A DNA stretch of 46,492 nucleotides from Betaproteobacteria bacterium (GTDB lineage: Bacteria; Pseudomonadota; Gammaproteobacteria; Burkholderiales; SG8-39): NCBI GenBank assembly GCA_947467435.1, contig CANIIA010000013.1, positions 1 through 46,492 on the forward strand, written 5' to 3'. A program made the position numbers and the translations under genes. Shown here in pieces: positions 28,904 to 37,389 of this stretch (within the stretch, counting starts at the first letter, position 1; each line of letters opens with the position of its first letter). Below the pieces are notes generated by a model. That model was given only the letters and a program-made list of their open reading frames with translations, did not search any database and was not told the DNA's origin.

Positions 28904-30576
28904 GAAAACAATTATCTCGGGCCTTGTCGCCACGCACGCGTCTGTTAGGCGGCGCTGTTTGGTTACTCCTGATCTGCATCTTGAGTTCCAGCGTGTACCT
29001 GGCTACGCAACACACGCGCGTTGTTTTCAGCGAACAAGAACGACAAGCGCATACCAAACGGACCTTGGCAACCGCAAAGTCTGCGCTGCTTGGTTATCTT
29101 GCCGTTGAGGCCATGACCGCCAAAACACCAGGACAATTGCCTTGTCCTGAAGATCTCAATGGAATAGGCAAAGCACTAGAAGGCACCGCCGATAGCAGTT
29201 GCAAAAAATTACCTGCAGTAGGCCGTTTCCCCTGGAAAACGCTGGGTTTACCTAAGCTGCTCGATCACCATGGTCAGCCGCTTTGGTATGTAGTTGGTGG
29301 ATTGCGAACGCCACCAATCAACGACACCTCGCGCGATACGCTGACCGTGGATGATGCAACCAATGCAAACGCCGTTGCACTCATCATTGCACCAGGCGCC
29401 CCCATTGATACGCGTGGATTAACCAATACAACTGCAGGCTGCAGCCCGCAGCGCCAATCGCAGCGCAAGACCATTCCGCTGATTGCTTCAGAGTATTTGG
29501 AGTGTGGTAACGCGGCCTTCACGCAGTTTTTTTCCTCACGTAATGACGGTTGGAGCAATGACTTGGCTATTGGCATTTCGGCTGCGGATGTCATTCATGC
29601 CATAGAAGGCACCGTGGCTGCACGTCTTCAGCGTGAGCTGGCGCCACAGATCGATCAATGGCGCAGTGAAAATAAAACGCGCTGGGGTCGTGATTTTTTG
29701 CCTTATGCAGCGCCGTTTGTTTCACCTGAACAAGTGCCACTGACCGATGCCTCGCAATCAACGTATTGCGGGGTACACGCGGTGCGTGAAGGCTGGCTTC
29801 CACTGTCGCTGTCTGAAAACACGCGCTGCCCTGCACGTTGGACCCAAGCCACCGTCGCAGCAATCCAGCCAACCCATGATGCGTTCACGCTCGGTGACTG
29901 TCGGGTTGATCGTGACGCACTACGTTGCCCCTATGTGTATGCAGGCGCACCTCAAGTCTCCGTCACACTCATTACACCAAGAGCAGCCATGGGGTTTTAT
30001 ATCCCGCCCACATTGGAACAGTTAAACAACAGCAAAAACATGAATCCCCAGATCACGCAAGCGACGATGCGTCTTTCAGCGCTCGATGGTGCTGGCAGTA
30101 TGACCGTGTCACTGACCTTGCCGTACAGCGCCTTACCGCGCGCGCACTCGCTCACCATTGCACACCCGCAATCTGCCGGTTGGCTTGATCCATCTTCAAA
30201 AGACAATCCGCTGCAATGGTTTTTTGAAAATGCTTGGTATCGCAGCACGTATTACGCGATTGCCGCTGCACACACAGCCAATCCAACGGGGGGATGCGAC
30301 ACGAACAACACGTCGGGTTGTTTGCGCGTCAACGACCTGCCTTCACATCTCGTCAATCAGGGCGCGCGCCTTGTGTTGGTGTTGGCAGGCCAGCGTCTCG
30401 CGGGCCAAGCAGCGCGCCCAAGCAATCTACGTAGCGCTTATTTTGAAGGGGCAAACGCCACACCAAACGATGATGTGTTTAGTGCGCTTCGCCAAGCCAA
30501 TCGTTTGAATGACCGTATTGCGTTGTGCCCGTTACGCATGCAATTTCCACAAAACGTCGGTGTGCTGTGCCCATAA
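28900..30576 (+). CDS. Large membrane-anchored LPCP-domain protein, candidate pilus-associated subunit
   Basis: A 558 aa protein of unknown function. One N-terminal membrane helix (about 15-35) lacks the Gly-Phe-x-x-x-Glu prepilin site. The region that follows (ALLGYLAVE, LPCP at 80-83, C101, GRFPWKTLGL at 108-117, YVV at 130) matches, in order and spacing, the next gene's product. The remaining ~400 residues are Thr/Ser/Asn-rich with several Cys (for example STYCGV, TRCPAR, RCPYVY and GGCDTNNTSGC), suggesting a disulfide-bonded extracellular part. It could be a tip or adhesin-like subunit comparable in position to MshO/P/Q. That role is inference. Confidence 0.6.
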   Translation: MRKQLSRALSPRTRLLGGAVWLLLICILSSSVYLATQHTRVVFSEQERQAHTKRTLATAKSALLGYLAVEAMTAKTPGQLPCPEDLNGIGKALEGTADSSCKKLPAVGRFPWKTLGLPKLLDHHGQPLWYVVGGLRTPPINDTSRDTLTVDDATNANAVALIIAPGAPIDTRGLTNTTAGCSPQRQSQRKTIPLIASEYLECGNAAFTQFFSSRNDGWSNDLAIGISAADVIHAIEGTVAARLQRELAPQIDQWRSENKTRWGRDFLPYAAPFVSPEQVPLTDASQSTYCGVHAVREGWLPLSLSENTRCPARWTQATVAAIQPTHDAFTLGDCRVDRDALRCPYVYAGAPQVSVTLITPRAAMGFYIPPTLEQLNNSKNMNPQITQATMRLSALDGAGSMTVSLTLPYSALPRAHSLTIAHPQSAGWLDPSSKDNPLQWFFENAWYRSTYYAIAAAHTANPTGGCDTNNTSGCLRVNDLPSHLVNQGARLVLVLAGQRLAGQAARPSNLRSAYFEGANATPNDDVFSALRQANRLNDRIALCPLRMQFPQNVGVLCP

Positions 30577-31367
30577 ATCGCTCGCCGCGCGGATTCAGCT
30601 TGATCGAGATGGCTATCGTACTTCTCGTACTCGGTCTTGTACTAAGCGCCTTGATGCGTACAGCAATTACGCAACGCGAAATGCTCGAATTCAACGAGAC
30701 CCAACAACGCCTAGTCGCCGCACAACAGGCACTGCTTGCTTTTGCGATCACCTACGGTCGCTTGCCCTGCCCTGCAACTGTATTTAGCCAAGGACAAGAA
30801 TCTCCGGTGGGCGGTGGAAAATGTACGAACGCACACGGTTTTCTTCCCGGCCGCACGTTAGGTCTTAGCCCGGTGAATACGCATGGTGAGAGCATCGATG
30901 CTTGGCACCAACCCATCCATTACGTGGTTGCAACAGAGAGCGTGCCCCCACCGGGCGTAACGGCCACCTGTCTGGGCGCCGCATTTACCGATGCAAATCG
31001 TCTCAAAACGAACGGCTTAAGATGCCTGCCTGATCAATTAAATGTTTGCTCAAGCAGCTTGGGCGCGGGCTTTAGCCCAACCAGCTGTGGCAAGCCCGCG
31101 GGCTCGCAGGCCGTTGGCAGTACGTATAACTTGGCGAATAACAATACGATTGTGGCGTTGTTGTTTTCTACAGGAAAAAATTGGGTGCGTACGGCGCACG
31201 ACGTCACCCGCGTGGATGAGCGCATCAACCTCAATGCAACAAATATTTTTATTAGCCACCTTCCTCAATCTGCGGATGCGCCTGGTGGCGAATTTGACGA
31301 TCAATTCACTTGGATCAGTATCGGCATGCTTTACGACAAGTTAGTCACCGTCGGGCAACTGCCTTAA
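30567..31367 (+). CDS. Type IV prepilin-like protein with LPCP domain
   Basis: The GTG at 30567, overlapping the previous stop by 10 bp, gives 266 aa. A 9-residue leader MPINRSPRG precedes the cleavage site G9/F10 and FSLIEMAIVLLVLGL with Glu14 (E5 of the mature pilin). The following domain contains LPCP (66-69), C86, GFLPGRTLGL (91-100) and YVV (119-121), shared with the upstream protein. Two further Cys occur near RCLPDQLNVCSS. At about 266 aa it is larger than a typical major pilin and is probably a minor or specialised one. Earlier in-frame starts lie deep in the upstream gene. Confidence 0.78.
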   Translation: MPINRSPRGFSLIEMAIVLLVLGLVLSALMRTAITQREMLEFNETQQRLVAAQQALLAFAITYGRLPCPATVFSQGQESPVGGGKCTNAHGFLPGRTLGLSPVNTHGESIDAWHQPIHYVVATESVPPPGVTATCLGAAFTDANRLKTNGLRCLPDQLNVCSSSLGAGFSPTSCGKPAGSQAVGSTYNLANNNTIVALLFSTGKNWVRTAHDVTRVDERINLNATNIFISHLPQSADAPGGEFDDQFTWISIGMLYDKLVTVGQLP

Positions 31368-31417
31368 CTTCGTTTTATTCTTCGTTTTGTTCTTCGTATT
31401 GTTTTAACTTCAGCAAA

Positions 31418-31435
31418 GTGCCCGCACCAGGGCAC
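31418..31435 (+). repeat. Small inverted repeat in the pilin leader
   Basis: GTGCCC (31418-31423) and GGGCAC (31430-31435) form a 6 bp GC-rich stem with a 6-nt loop, about 50 bases after the upstream pilin stop. The sequence after it is A-rich, not a U-tract, so it is at most a weak terminator or a stability element. Confidence 0.5.
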
Positions 31436-31449
31436 GCAAACGAACACCA

Positions 31450-31485
31450 AAACAGCAAAATATGCGTTGCTTTATTTTGCTGTTT
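31450..31485 (+). repeat. 13 bp hairpin in the pilin leader
   Basis: AAACAGCAAAATA (31450-31462) is exactly complementary to TATTTTGCTGTTT (31473-31485) with a 10-nt loop. A second downstream copy TTGCTGTTTT (31500-31509) can pair with 31449-31458 instead, so two mutually exclusive folds are possible. There is no long T-run directly after the stem. Confidence 0.65.
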
Positions 31486-31579
31486 CCCACGTGTTTTCCT
31501 TGCTGTTTTACCTATTCTTTTTCCTGTTCTTTGCTCTGCCCCTCACGTTGCTCTCTTTTCTTTTCTTCATTTATTCAAT

Positions 31580-32230
31580 ATGCGCCCAACCCTTCGCGGA
31601 TTCACCCTCATTGAAATTGCCGTCGTGCTTGTGATTATTGGCCTGATTCTTGGTGGCGTATTTAAGGGCCAAGAAATGATCGTACAAGCAAAAATACGCA
31701 ATGCGATCTCTGATTACCACGGCGTAGCCGCGGCCTATCAAAGCTATCAAGATCGCTACCATCAATTACCGGGCGATGACCCCACAGCAGGCACACGCTG
31801 GGCGAACGCAGTTGCCGGCAATGGTGATGGCATTGTGAGTGGCGCTTACAACGTGAACTGTGAGGCGGCGGCCGCGGCAAATATCGAAAGCTGCCTGTGG
31901 TGGGACCACTTACGTCGCGCCGGATTTATCTCGGGGGTCGGGCGGAAAGCACCCATCAACGCGACGGCCGGTTTGGTTGGCGTACAAACCGGAGACGGTA
32001 TGGGTGGTATGGCATTGGGAGGGTTAAGTGGCCTTCTAATTTGCTCTGCAAATTTGCCCGAAAAAATCGCCATCGCCATCGATTTACAACTCGATGACGG
32101 CTTGATGGATCGTGGTACGGTGCGCGGCCTTCGACAAACCACACCCAATCCGGCGATTCCAAACGACACCACACGCGCCGACTACGCTGAAAACGGCGCA
32201 AACATCTACGTGGTGTGTCGCGCGCTTTAA
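31580..32230 (+). CDS. Type IV prepilin, candidate structural pilin
   Basis: A 216 aa prepilin with a 7-residue leader MRPTLRG and then FTLIEIAVVLVIIGLILGGV, with Glu12 as E5 of the mature protein. The body has AYQSYQDRYHQLPGDDPTAG and an NGDGI turn, a pattern common in GspG/MshA-like pilins of Betaproteobacteria. The later segment LPEKIAIAIDLQLDDGLMDR also recurs in that group. Cys residues (VNCEAA, ESCLWW, LICSAN, VVCRAL) allow disulfides. The ATG at 31580 lacks a Shine-Dalgarno site and follows a pyrimidine tract. The frame is open far upstream (31310), but that part is T/C-derived low-complexity. It is the last gene of the locus. Confidence 0.85.
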   Translation: MRPTLRGFTLIEIAVVLVIIGLILGGVFKGQEMIVQAKIRNAISDYHGVAAAYQSYQDRYHQLPGDDPTAGTRWANAVAGNGDGIVSGAYNVNCEAAAAANIESCLWWDHLRRAGFISGVGRKAPINATAGLVGVQTGDGMGGMALGGLSGLLICSANLPEKIAIAIDLQLDDGLMDRGTVRGLRQTTPNPAIPNDTTRADYAENGANIYVVCRAL

Positions 32231-32233
32231 GTC

Positions 32234-32260
32234 GCGCAACGGATTCAGACGCGGTTGCGC
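32234..32260 (+). terminator. Weak hairpin after the pilus locus
   Basis: GCGCAAC (32234-32240) pairs with GTTGCGC (32254-32260) around a 13-nt loop, starting 4 bases after the pilin stop. Only TTCATT follows, so if it terminates transcription it would do so inefficiently or with a factor. Confidence 0.35.
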
Positions 32261-32333
32261 TTCATTGCGCACGAATCGCCGTCAAATCAGTGGCCAAACG
32301 CCTAGGGTTGCGGTGAAAAACACCCCCTTCAGC

Positions 32334-32339
32334 TATACT
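32334..32339 (+). promoter_or_regulatory. Possible -10 element of the kdsD-lpt operon
   Basis: TATACT (32334-32339) matches 5 of 6 of the sigma-70 -10. The only TTG-type -35 (TTGCGG, 32308-32313) is 20 bp away, which is long. Transcription from here would start near 32346, only a few bases before the kdsD start codons, so the mRNA would be nearly leaderless. Confidence 0.4.
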
Positions 32340-32350
32340 CCACGACCGTG

Positions 32351-33364
32351 ATGTCACGCTCTCATAGCCCCCACCCTACTGCGATGCCCACCGCCGATGC
32401 AACGGCATTAATCACACGCGCGCGCCAGGTGCTACAAATCGAAGCATCGGCAATTCATACCCTTGCGCAGCGCATTGATACGCACTTTGTACGCGCCATC
32501 GAATTGATCTTGGCGTGCCCCTCGCGCGTAGTGGTCAGCGGCATCGGCAAATCCGGACATATCGCACGCAAAATTGCTTCAACCTTTGCCAGCACGGGAA
32601 CACCAGCCTTCTTTGTACATCCCGCAGAAGCTTGTCATGGCGATTTAGGCATGATTGTCGCGAGCGATGTCTTTATCGCTTTGTCTTACTCGGGTGCTTC
32701 TGAAGAATTGCTGGCGATTGTTCCGCTATTAAAGCGTCGTGGCACCAAACTCATCGTCATCAGTGGCGAGCCCAACGGCCCACTGGCACTTGAAGCAGAC
32801 GTTTTTTTAAACGCACAGGTTGATCAAGAAGCGTGTCCACATAACCTTGCGCCAACGGCTAGCACCACTGCTGCGCTGGCCTTGGGCGATGCGCTTGCGG
32901 TAGCGTTACTTGAGGCACGCGGATTTTCTGCTGATGATTTTGCGCGCTCCCACCCTGGTGGCGCGCTGGGTCGGCGCTTGCTGCTACGTGTGTCTGATGT
33001 GATGCGTACGGGTGAGGCGATTCCTCGCGTGTTACACAACGCCAATTTGCGCCAAGCGTTAATCGAAATTACGCGTAAAGGACTTGGCATGACCGCCATT
33101 CTCGACGCGCAGGATCGTGTGATTGGTATCTACACCGATGGTGATTTGCGCCGCACGCTCGATCGTCGCGACGATCCGCGCGAGACCCCGATCACTGCGC
33201 TGATGTCTACAAACCCACGCAGCATTCGACCTGATGCGCTCGCCGTCGATGCCGCGCAATTGATGGAAACACACCGTATCACGCAGCTATTGGTGATTGA
33301 TGCACAAGACCAATTGGTCGGCGCTCTCAACACGCACGACTTGTTACATCACAAGGTGATCTAA
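32351..33364 (+). CDS. kdsD: D-arabinose 5-phosphate isomerase
   Basis: KdsD converts ribulose 5-phosphate to arabinose 5-phosphate, the first step to Kdo for lipopolysaccharide. The 337 aa product has an N-terminal SIS sugar-isomerase domain (VVSGIGKSGHIARKIASTFA, then HPAEACHGDLGMI). The catalytic-region His of SHPGGALGRRLL follows. Two CBS domains fill about residues 215-337. The ATG at 32351 follows an in-frame GTG at 32348; another ATG at 32384 is possible. kdsC starts 2 bp after the stop. Confidence 0.95.
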   Translation: MSRSHSPHPTAMPTADATALITRARQVLQIEASAIHTLAQRIDTHFVRAIELILACPSRVVVSGIGKSGHIARKIASTFASTGTPAFFVHPAEACHGDLGMIVASDVFIALSYSGASEELLAIVPLLKRRGTKLIVISGEPNGPLALEADVFLNAQVDQEACPHNLAPTASTTAALALGDALAVALLEARGFSADDFARSHPGGALGRRLLLRVSDVMRTGEAIPRVLHNANLRQALIEITRKGLGMTAILDAQDRVIGIYTDGDLRRTLDRRDDPRETPITALMSTNPRSIRPDALAVDAAQLMETHRITQLLVIDAQDQLVGALNTHDLLHHKVI

Positions 33365-33366
33365 GC

Positions 33367-33888
33367 ATGGATGCCCAAGCGCGCGCTGCCGCTGTACGAC
33401 TGATGATTTTTGATGTGGATGGTGTGCTCACCGACGGACAACTTTGGTACACCGAGCAAGGCGAAGCAGCCAAAGCGTTTAGTACGGTCGATGGGTTAGG
33501 ACTACGTTTGCTACAAACGCAAGGCATCCTCACTGCGATCGTCACCGGTCGCACCTCTGGTGCAGTCGCGCATCGTGCCAAAGAGTTGGGGGTAACGCAT
33601 CTATATCAAGGTATCGCCGACAAAGGCGCTGCGTTTGCGCAGCTGTGTGCCGATGCAGGGTTCTCGGCTGATGTGTGCGGTTACATGGGTGATGACTTAA
33701 TTGATTTACCGGTAATGCGTCGCTGTGTGTTTGCTGTCGCGCCACCACAAGCGGTACGTGAAGTACGAAAACACGCGCATTTGATTTGCCAACAGCCCGC
33801 GGGTCGCGGTGCTGCACGCGAAGCATGCGAATTTATTTTGCGCGCCCAACAGCGTTGGGATCAGGCGCTTGCCGACTATTTGCTTTAA
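33367..33888 (+). CDS. kdsC: 3-deoxy-D-manno-octulosonate 8-phosphate phosphatase
   Basis: KdsC removes the phosphate from Kdo-8-phosphate. The 173 aa protein is a capless HAD hydrolase. D16 and D18 sit in IFDVDGVLTDG, followed by motif II VTGRTSGAV, the Lys in ADKGAAF and motif IV YMGDDLIDLPVM. The start lies 2 bp after kdsD. KdsA and KdsB are not encoded in this window. Confidence 0.96.
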   Translation: MDAQARAAAVRLMIFDVDGVLTDGQLWYTEQGEAAKAFSTVDGLGLRLLQTQGILTAIVTGRTSGAVAHRAKELGVTHLYQGIADKGAAFAQLCADAGFSADVCGYMGDDLIDLPVMRRCVFAVAPPQAVREVRKHAHLICQQPAGRGAAREACEFILRAQQRWDQALADYLL

Positions 33889-33897
33889 GGCAATAAC

Positions 33898-34476
33898 ATG
33901 CGACTGTCACAAGCCCGGCTATTTCCGCTGATCTTACTCAGCACACTAGCAGGGCTCACGTTTTGGCTTGAACATATGGTGCGCGATGAATACGTGCATC
34001 CGTCATTACGCCGGCACGACCCTGATTATGTCGTGGAACAATTCACCATCAGCAATTACACCGCGGAACAGGGCACGCTCGAATCCACGCTCAGCGCGCG
34101 CAAAATGTTACATTACCCTGATGATGATTCTTCCGACTTACTCCAGCCACGCTTGGTTCAAACTAAACCGGATCACCCACGCATGACCCTCACCGCTGAC
34201 CGTGGTGCACTCAGCCAAGATGGTGCAGATACGTTTCTGTACGACAACGTACACATGCATCGCGAACCGGCGCCAGAACTCGCCGAGATGCATCTCACCA
34301 CCTCGGTACTCCACATCGTGCGTGATCGTTCGATCATCCGCACCGATCAAGACGTTGAAATGCGCGAAGAAACACGTCAAATGACTGGACGCGGCATGGA
34401 GTATCACAGCGAGACCGAGCAATTATTTTTGCGCGAGAACGTACGCGGTACCTTTGCACCCAAAAAAGCACGTTAA
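33898..34476 (+). CDS. lptC: Lipopolysaccharide transport protein LptC
   Basis: LptC is the bitopic inner-membrane member of the LPS bridge and hands LPS to LptA. The 192 aa product has one N-terminal helix (LFPLILLSTLAGLTFWLEHM) and a periplasmic beta-jellyroll with YTAEQGTLESTLSARKMLHY and MTLTADRGALSQDGADTFLY. LptC sequences diverge widely; the order kdsC-lptC-lptA-lptB makes the call secure. AAGG precedes the ATG. Confidence 0.94.
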   Translation: MRLSQARLFPLILLSTLAGLTFWLEHMVRDEYVHPSLRRHDPDYVVEQFTISNYTAEQGTLESTLSARKMLHYPDDDSSDLLQPRLVQTKPDHPRMTLTADRGALSQDGADTFLYDNVHMHREPAPELAEMHLTTSVLHIVRDRSIIRTDQDVEMREETRQMTGRGMEYHSETEQLFLRENVRGTFAPKKAR

Positions 34477-34478
34477 CC

Positions 34479-35099
34479 ATGCACCGCCTTTTCATTCACT
34501 CCTTTCGTTGCGGTTGGCCATGCACACTATTCATCGGCCTGATGCTCAGCGCGCCACTGCATGCTGAAAAAGCGGATCGCGATAAACCCACACAAATCGA
34601 ATCAGCGCGCATGAGCTCTGATGATGCACGTCGCTTAAGCATCTTTGAAGGCAATGTGGTTCTCACCAAAGGCACATTGCTTGTGCGTGCCGATCGCATT
34701 GTGGTTCGACAAGATGAAGATGGTTTTCAAATCTCCACGGCCACAGGCAATCCCGCACGCTTTCGACAAAAGCGTGAAGGCAAAGAAGAATGGATCGAAG
34801 GTGAAGCACTCACCATCTTGCTGGATGACCGCGCAGAAAAAGTCGAGCTGCGTCAGCGCGCCATCATGTTGCGTGAAAAAGATGAAGTCCGCGGTGATGT
34901 CATCGAGGTCGACACGCGCTCTGAATTTTTTACCGTACTCTCTGGGCGCAGCGCCTCGACCGCGGCGAACCCCGATGGGCGTGTCCGCGCGGTGATCCAA
35001 CCCAAAGCCACTGTCGATGAAGGCGTGCCTGCACCTGCGGCACCCGCAGCGGTGAGCCCGCCCGCGAAACCCGCGGCAAAAGGCAGCACGAAAAAGTGA
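34479..35099 (+). CDS. lptA: Lipopolysaccharide transport periplasmic protein LptA
   Basis: LptA forms the periplasmic filament that carries LPS to the outer membrane. The 206 aa protein has a signal peptide ([17 protein letters not shown], cleavage near LHAEK). The OstA-type jellyroll follows, with [20 protein letters not shown] and [19 protein letters not shown]. The last ~30 residues are Ala/Pro/Lys-rich and probably disordered. The gene begins 2 bp after lptC. Confidence 0.95.
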   Translation: MHRLFIHSFRCGWPCTLFIGLMLSAPLHAEKADRDKPTQIESARMSSDDARRLSIFEGNVVLTKGTLLVRADRIVVRQDEDGFQISTATGNPARFRQKREGKEEWIEGEALTILLDDRAEKVELRQRAIMLREKDEVRGDVIEVDTRSEFFTVLSGRSASTAANPDGRVRAVIQPKATVDEGVPAPAAPAAVSPPAKPAAKGSTKK

Positions 35100-35106
35100 T
35101 CCACTA

Positions 35107-35829
35107 ATGAGCGTGCTATCTGCTGCCCATCTGCGCAAGCGCTACAAATCGCGTACGGTGGTGCAAGATGTGTCTTTGGAAGTAGCCAGCGGCGAAGTCA
35201 TTGGTCTACTGGGCCCTAACGGCGCAGGCAAAACCACCTGCTTTTATATGATGGTCGGTCTCGTGACCGCGGATGGCGGCAACATTCATCTCGATGGTCG
35301 TGAGCTCACGCATTTACCCATTCATCAACGCGCACGTTTAGGTATTTCCTATTTACCGCAAGAAAACTCCGTGTTTCGTCGACTCTCAGTCGAAGAAAAT
35401 TTGCAGGCAGTGCTAGAGCTTCAAGGTCTGTCGGGTGATGCGCTTGAAGCGCGCTTGATAGAGCTGCTTGAAGATCTCAACATCCGTGGCTTACGTAAAA
35501 ACCCAGCGCAATCACTGTCGGGCGGCGAACGGCGGCGCTTAGAAATTGCACGTGCACTGGCCACGCGCCCTGGATTTATTCTTCTGGATGAACCTTTTGC
35601 TGGCGTCGATCCCATTGCGGTGATTGATATTCAGCGCATCATTCGTTTTCTCAAACAACGCGGCATCGGCGTGCTCATCACCGATCACAACGTACGCGAA
35701 ACGCTGGGTATATGCGATCGCGCCTACATCATGAACGACGGCGCGCTGCTGGCCTCAGGCAAACCTGACGAGATTGTCTATAATGACAACGTGCGTCGCG
35801 TGTATTTAGGTGAACATTTTCGCATGTGA
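35107..35829 (+). CDS. lptB: LPS export ABC transporter ATP-binding protein LptB
   Basis: LptB drives LPS extraction with LptF and LptG, which are not in this window. The 240 aa ATPase has Walker A GPNGAGKT (36-43), the signature [15 protein letters not shown] and Walker [14 protein letters not shown]. The family-specific Q-loop [14 protein letters not shown] is present. It ends 51 bp before rpoN. That gap holds the 10 bp palindrome GCGTGCACGC at 35839-35848. Confidence 0.98.
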   Translation: MSVLSAAHLRKRYKSRTVVQDVSLEVASGEVIGLLGPNGAGKTTCFYMMVGLVTADGGNIHLDGRELTHLPIHQRARLGISYLPQENSVFRRLSVEENLQAVLELQGLSGDALEARLIELLEDLNIRGLRKNPAQSLSGGERRRLEIARALATRPGFILLDEPFAGVDPIAVIDIQRIIRFLKQRGIGVLITDHNVRETLGICDRAYIMNDGALLASGKPDEIVYNDNVRRVYLGEHFRM

Positions 35830-35880
35830 TTTTTTTCTGCGTGCACGCCTTTTGTGGCTGCCGCTATCGACCGGGTTTCG

Positions 35881-37338
35881 ATGAAACCAACGCTTCAGTT
35901 CCGGCTCTCGCAACACCTGACGCTGACTCCGCAACTGCAGCAGTCGATCAAGCTATTGCAGCTCTCGACCGTCGAACTCAATCAAGAAATTGAACGCATC
36001 CTGATTGAAAACCCGCTGCTCGAGCGCGAAGAGTTTGGCGAACCAGGCGCCACTGCTGTGTCATTTTCTTCCCCCGAGGAGTCCGCCGCGCCGGTCGAAG
36101 CACCGCCCGAACCCATGCCAGACAGTGGTGGCGATACACCACTCCAAGACTCTCCGGCCAATCCAAATGATGATTGGCAGCCAGATTTTTCTGGCAGCTC
36201 GCGCAATAACGGCAGCGAAGATGACGAGGAAAACGATCGCGGCTATGTGGCTGCAGAGCAACCGTCCTTACGCGATCACCTCAATGCACAACTGGCCTTC
36301 ACCAAACTCGATCAACGCGATCGCGCATTGGTGACTTTGCTCATTGATGCGCTAGATGATGATGGCTATCTCACCCAAAGTTTAGAAGAGATCGCCGACA
36401 TGTTGCCCGAGGAAGCTGAGATCGAGCCCGAAGAGCTCGGCGCCGCGTTACATCATCTACAACATATGGAGCCAACCGGCGTTGGTGCACGCACCCCTTC
36501 CGAATGCTTGTTATTACAAATCCGCGCTCGTTACAACGCCACCGAGCCAACCACAGTGATCGCCACCGAGATCGTCAAACATCACCTCGAGGCCTTGGCG
36601 CAACGCGATTACAACCGACTGCGTGAAGCCACCGGCGCAGACGACGAGGCGTTGCGCGCTGCGCAACAAATGATTCAATCCTTGAATCCTAGGCCGGGTG
36701 CTGCGTATGCACAGGTCGAAGCACGTTACGTCATCCCCGATGTGGTGGTACGAAAAGTCAAAGGCGCTTGGCGCGCGAGCCTCAATGGCGATGCCATGCC
36801 GAAGTTGCGGGTCAACCGTATGTATGCCGACTTACTCGCTGGCCAGCGCGGCGGGGGCGGTCTTTCTGGTCAGCTGCAAGAAGCCCGTTGGTTAATTAAA
36901 AACGTGCAGCAGCGCTTTGACACAATCCTGCGCGTCTCGCAGGCCATCGTGGAGCGGCAGCGGAGCTTTTTTGATCACGGCGAAGTCGCCATGCGTCCGA
37001 TGGTGCTGCGCGAGATTGCCGAAACACTGAACTTGCACGAAAGCACCATTTCACGGGTGACAACACAGAAGTACATGGTCACACCGCGAGGCACCTTCGA
37101 GCTCAAATACTTTTTTGGTAGCCATGTCGCCACCGACACGGGCGGTGCAGCATCGGCCACCGCCATCCGAGCGCTGATCAAACAGCTGATTGGCGCCGAA
37201 AACACCCGCGCGCCATTATCCGATTCACGCATCTCGCAAATCCTCGGCCAACAAGGTATCGTGGTGGCAAGACGCACCATCGCCAAGTATCGCGAGGCAC
37301 TCAATATCCCACCGGTCAATCTCAGAAAAGCCCTTTAG
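35881..37338 (+). CDS. rpoN: RNA polymerase sigma-54 factor RpoN
   Basis: Sigma-54 directs transcription from -24/-12 promoters that need AAA activators, typically nitrogen, motility and stress genes. The ATG at 35881 gives 485 aa starting [20 protein letters not shown]. Region I is Gln/Leu-rich (1-50), and the acidic region II runs about 60-120. The core-binding domain follows, and a helix-turn-helix covers [10 protein letters not shown]. The RpoN box [10 protein letters not shown] is at 463-472. A GTG-led extension upstream to 35854 is not family-like. Confidence 0.98.
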   Translation: MKPTLQFRLSQHLTLTPQLQQSIKLLQLSTVELNQEIERILIENPLLEREEFGEPGATAVSFSSPEESAAPVEAPPEPMPDSGGDTPLQDSPANPNDDWQPDFSGSSRNNGSEDDEENDRGYVAAEQPSLRDHLNAQLAFTKLDQRDRALVTLLIDALDDDGYLTQSLEEIADMLPEEAEIEPEELGAALHHLQHMEPTGVGARTPSECLLLQIRARYNATEPTTVIATEIVKHHLEALAQRDYNRLREATGADDEALRAAQQMIQSLNPRPGAAYAQVEARYVIPDVVVRKVKGAWRASLNGDAMPKLRVNRMYADLLAGQRGGGGLSGQLQEARWLIKNVQQRFDTILRVSQAIVERQRSFFDHGEVAMRPMVLREIAETLNLHESTISRVTTQKYMVTPRGTFELKYFFGSHVATDTGGAASATAIRALIKQLIGAENTRAPLSDSRISQILGQQGIVVARRTIAKYREALNIPPVNLRKAL

Positions 37339-37348
37339 TTTGTCTTAT

Positions 37349-37370
37349 CCCGGCGCCATCCCGTGCCGGG
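37349..37370 (+). repeat. Hairpin between rpoN and hpf
   Basis: CCCGGC (37349-37354) and GCCGGG (37365-37370) make a 6 bp all-GC stem with a 10-nt loop, 10 bases after the rpoN stop and just before the hpf ribosome site. No U-tract follows. It may insulate hpf from rpoN or stabilise the hpf message. Confidence 0.5.
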
Positions 37371-37389
37371 CTGTCAACGTGGAGGAGTT

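Larger units (their letters stand above)
31368..31579 (+). promoter_or_regulatory. Pyrimidine-rich intergenic leader with hairpins before the last pilin gene
   Basis: This 212 bp gap opens with three tandem 12-mers: TTCGTTTTATTC (31369-31380), TTCGTTTTGTTC (31381-31392) and TTCGTATTGTTT (31393-31404). Two hairpins follow (31418-31435 and 31450-31485). The last 80 bases are almost all T and C, and no Shine-Dalgarno sequence precedes the ATG at 31580. It separates the tightly coupled upstream genes from the final pilin and probably sets their relative expression. Confidence 0.55.
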
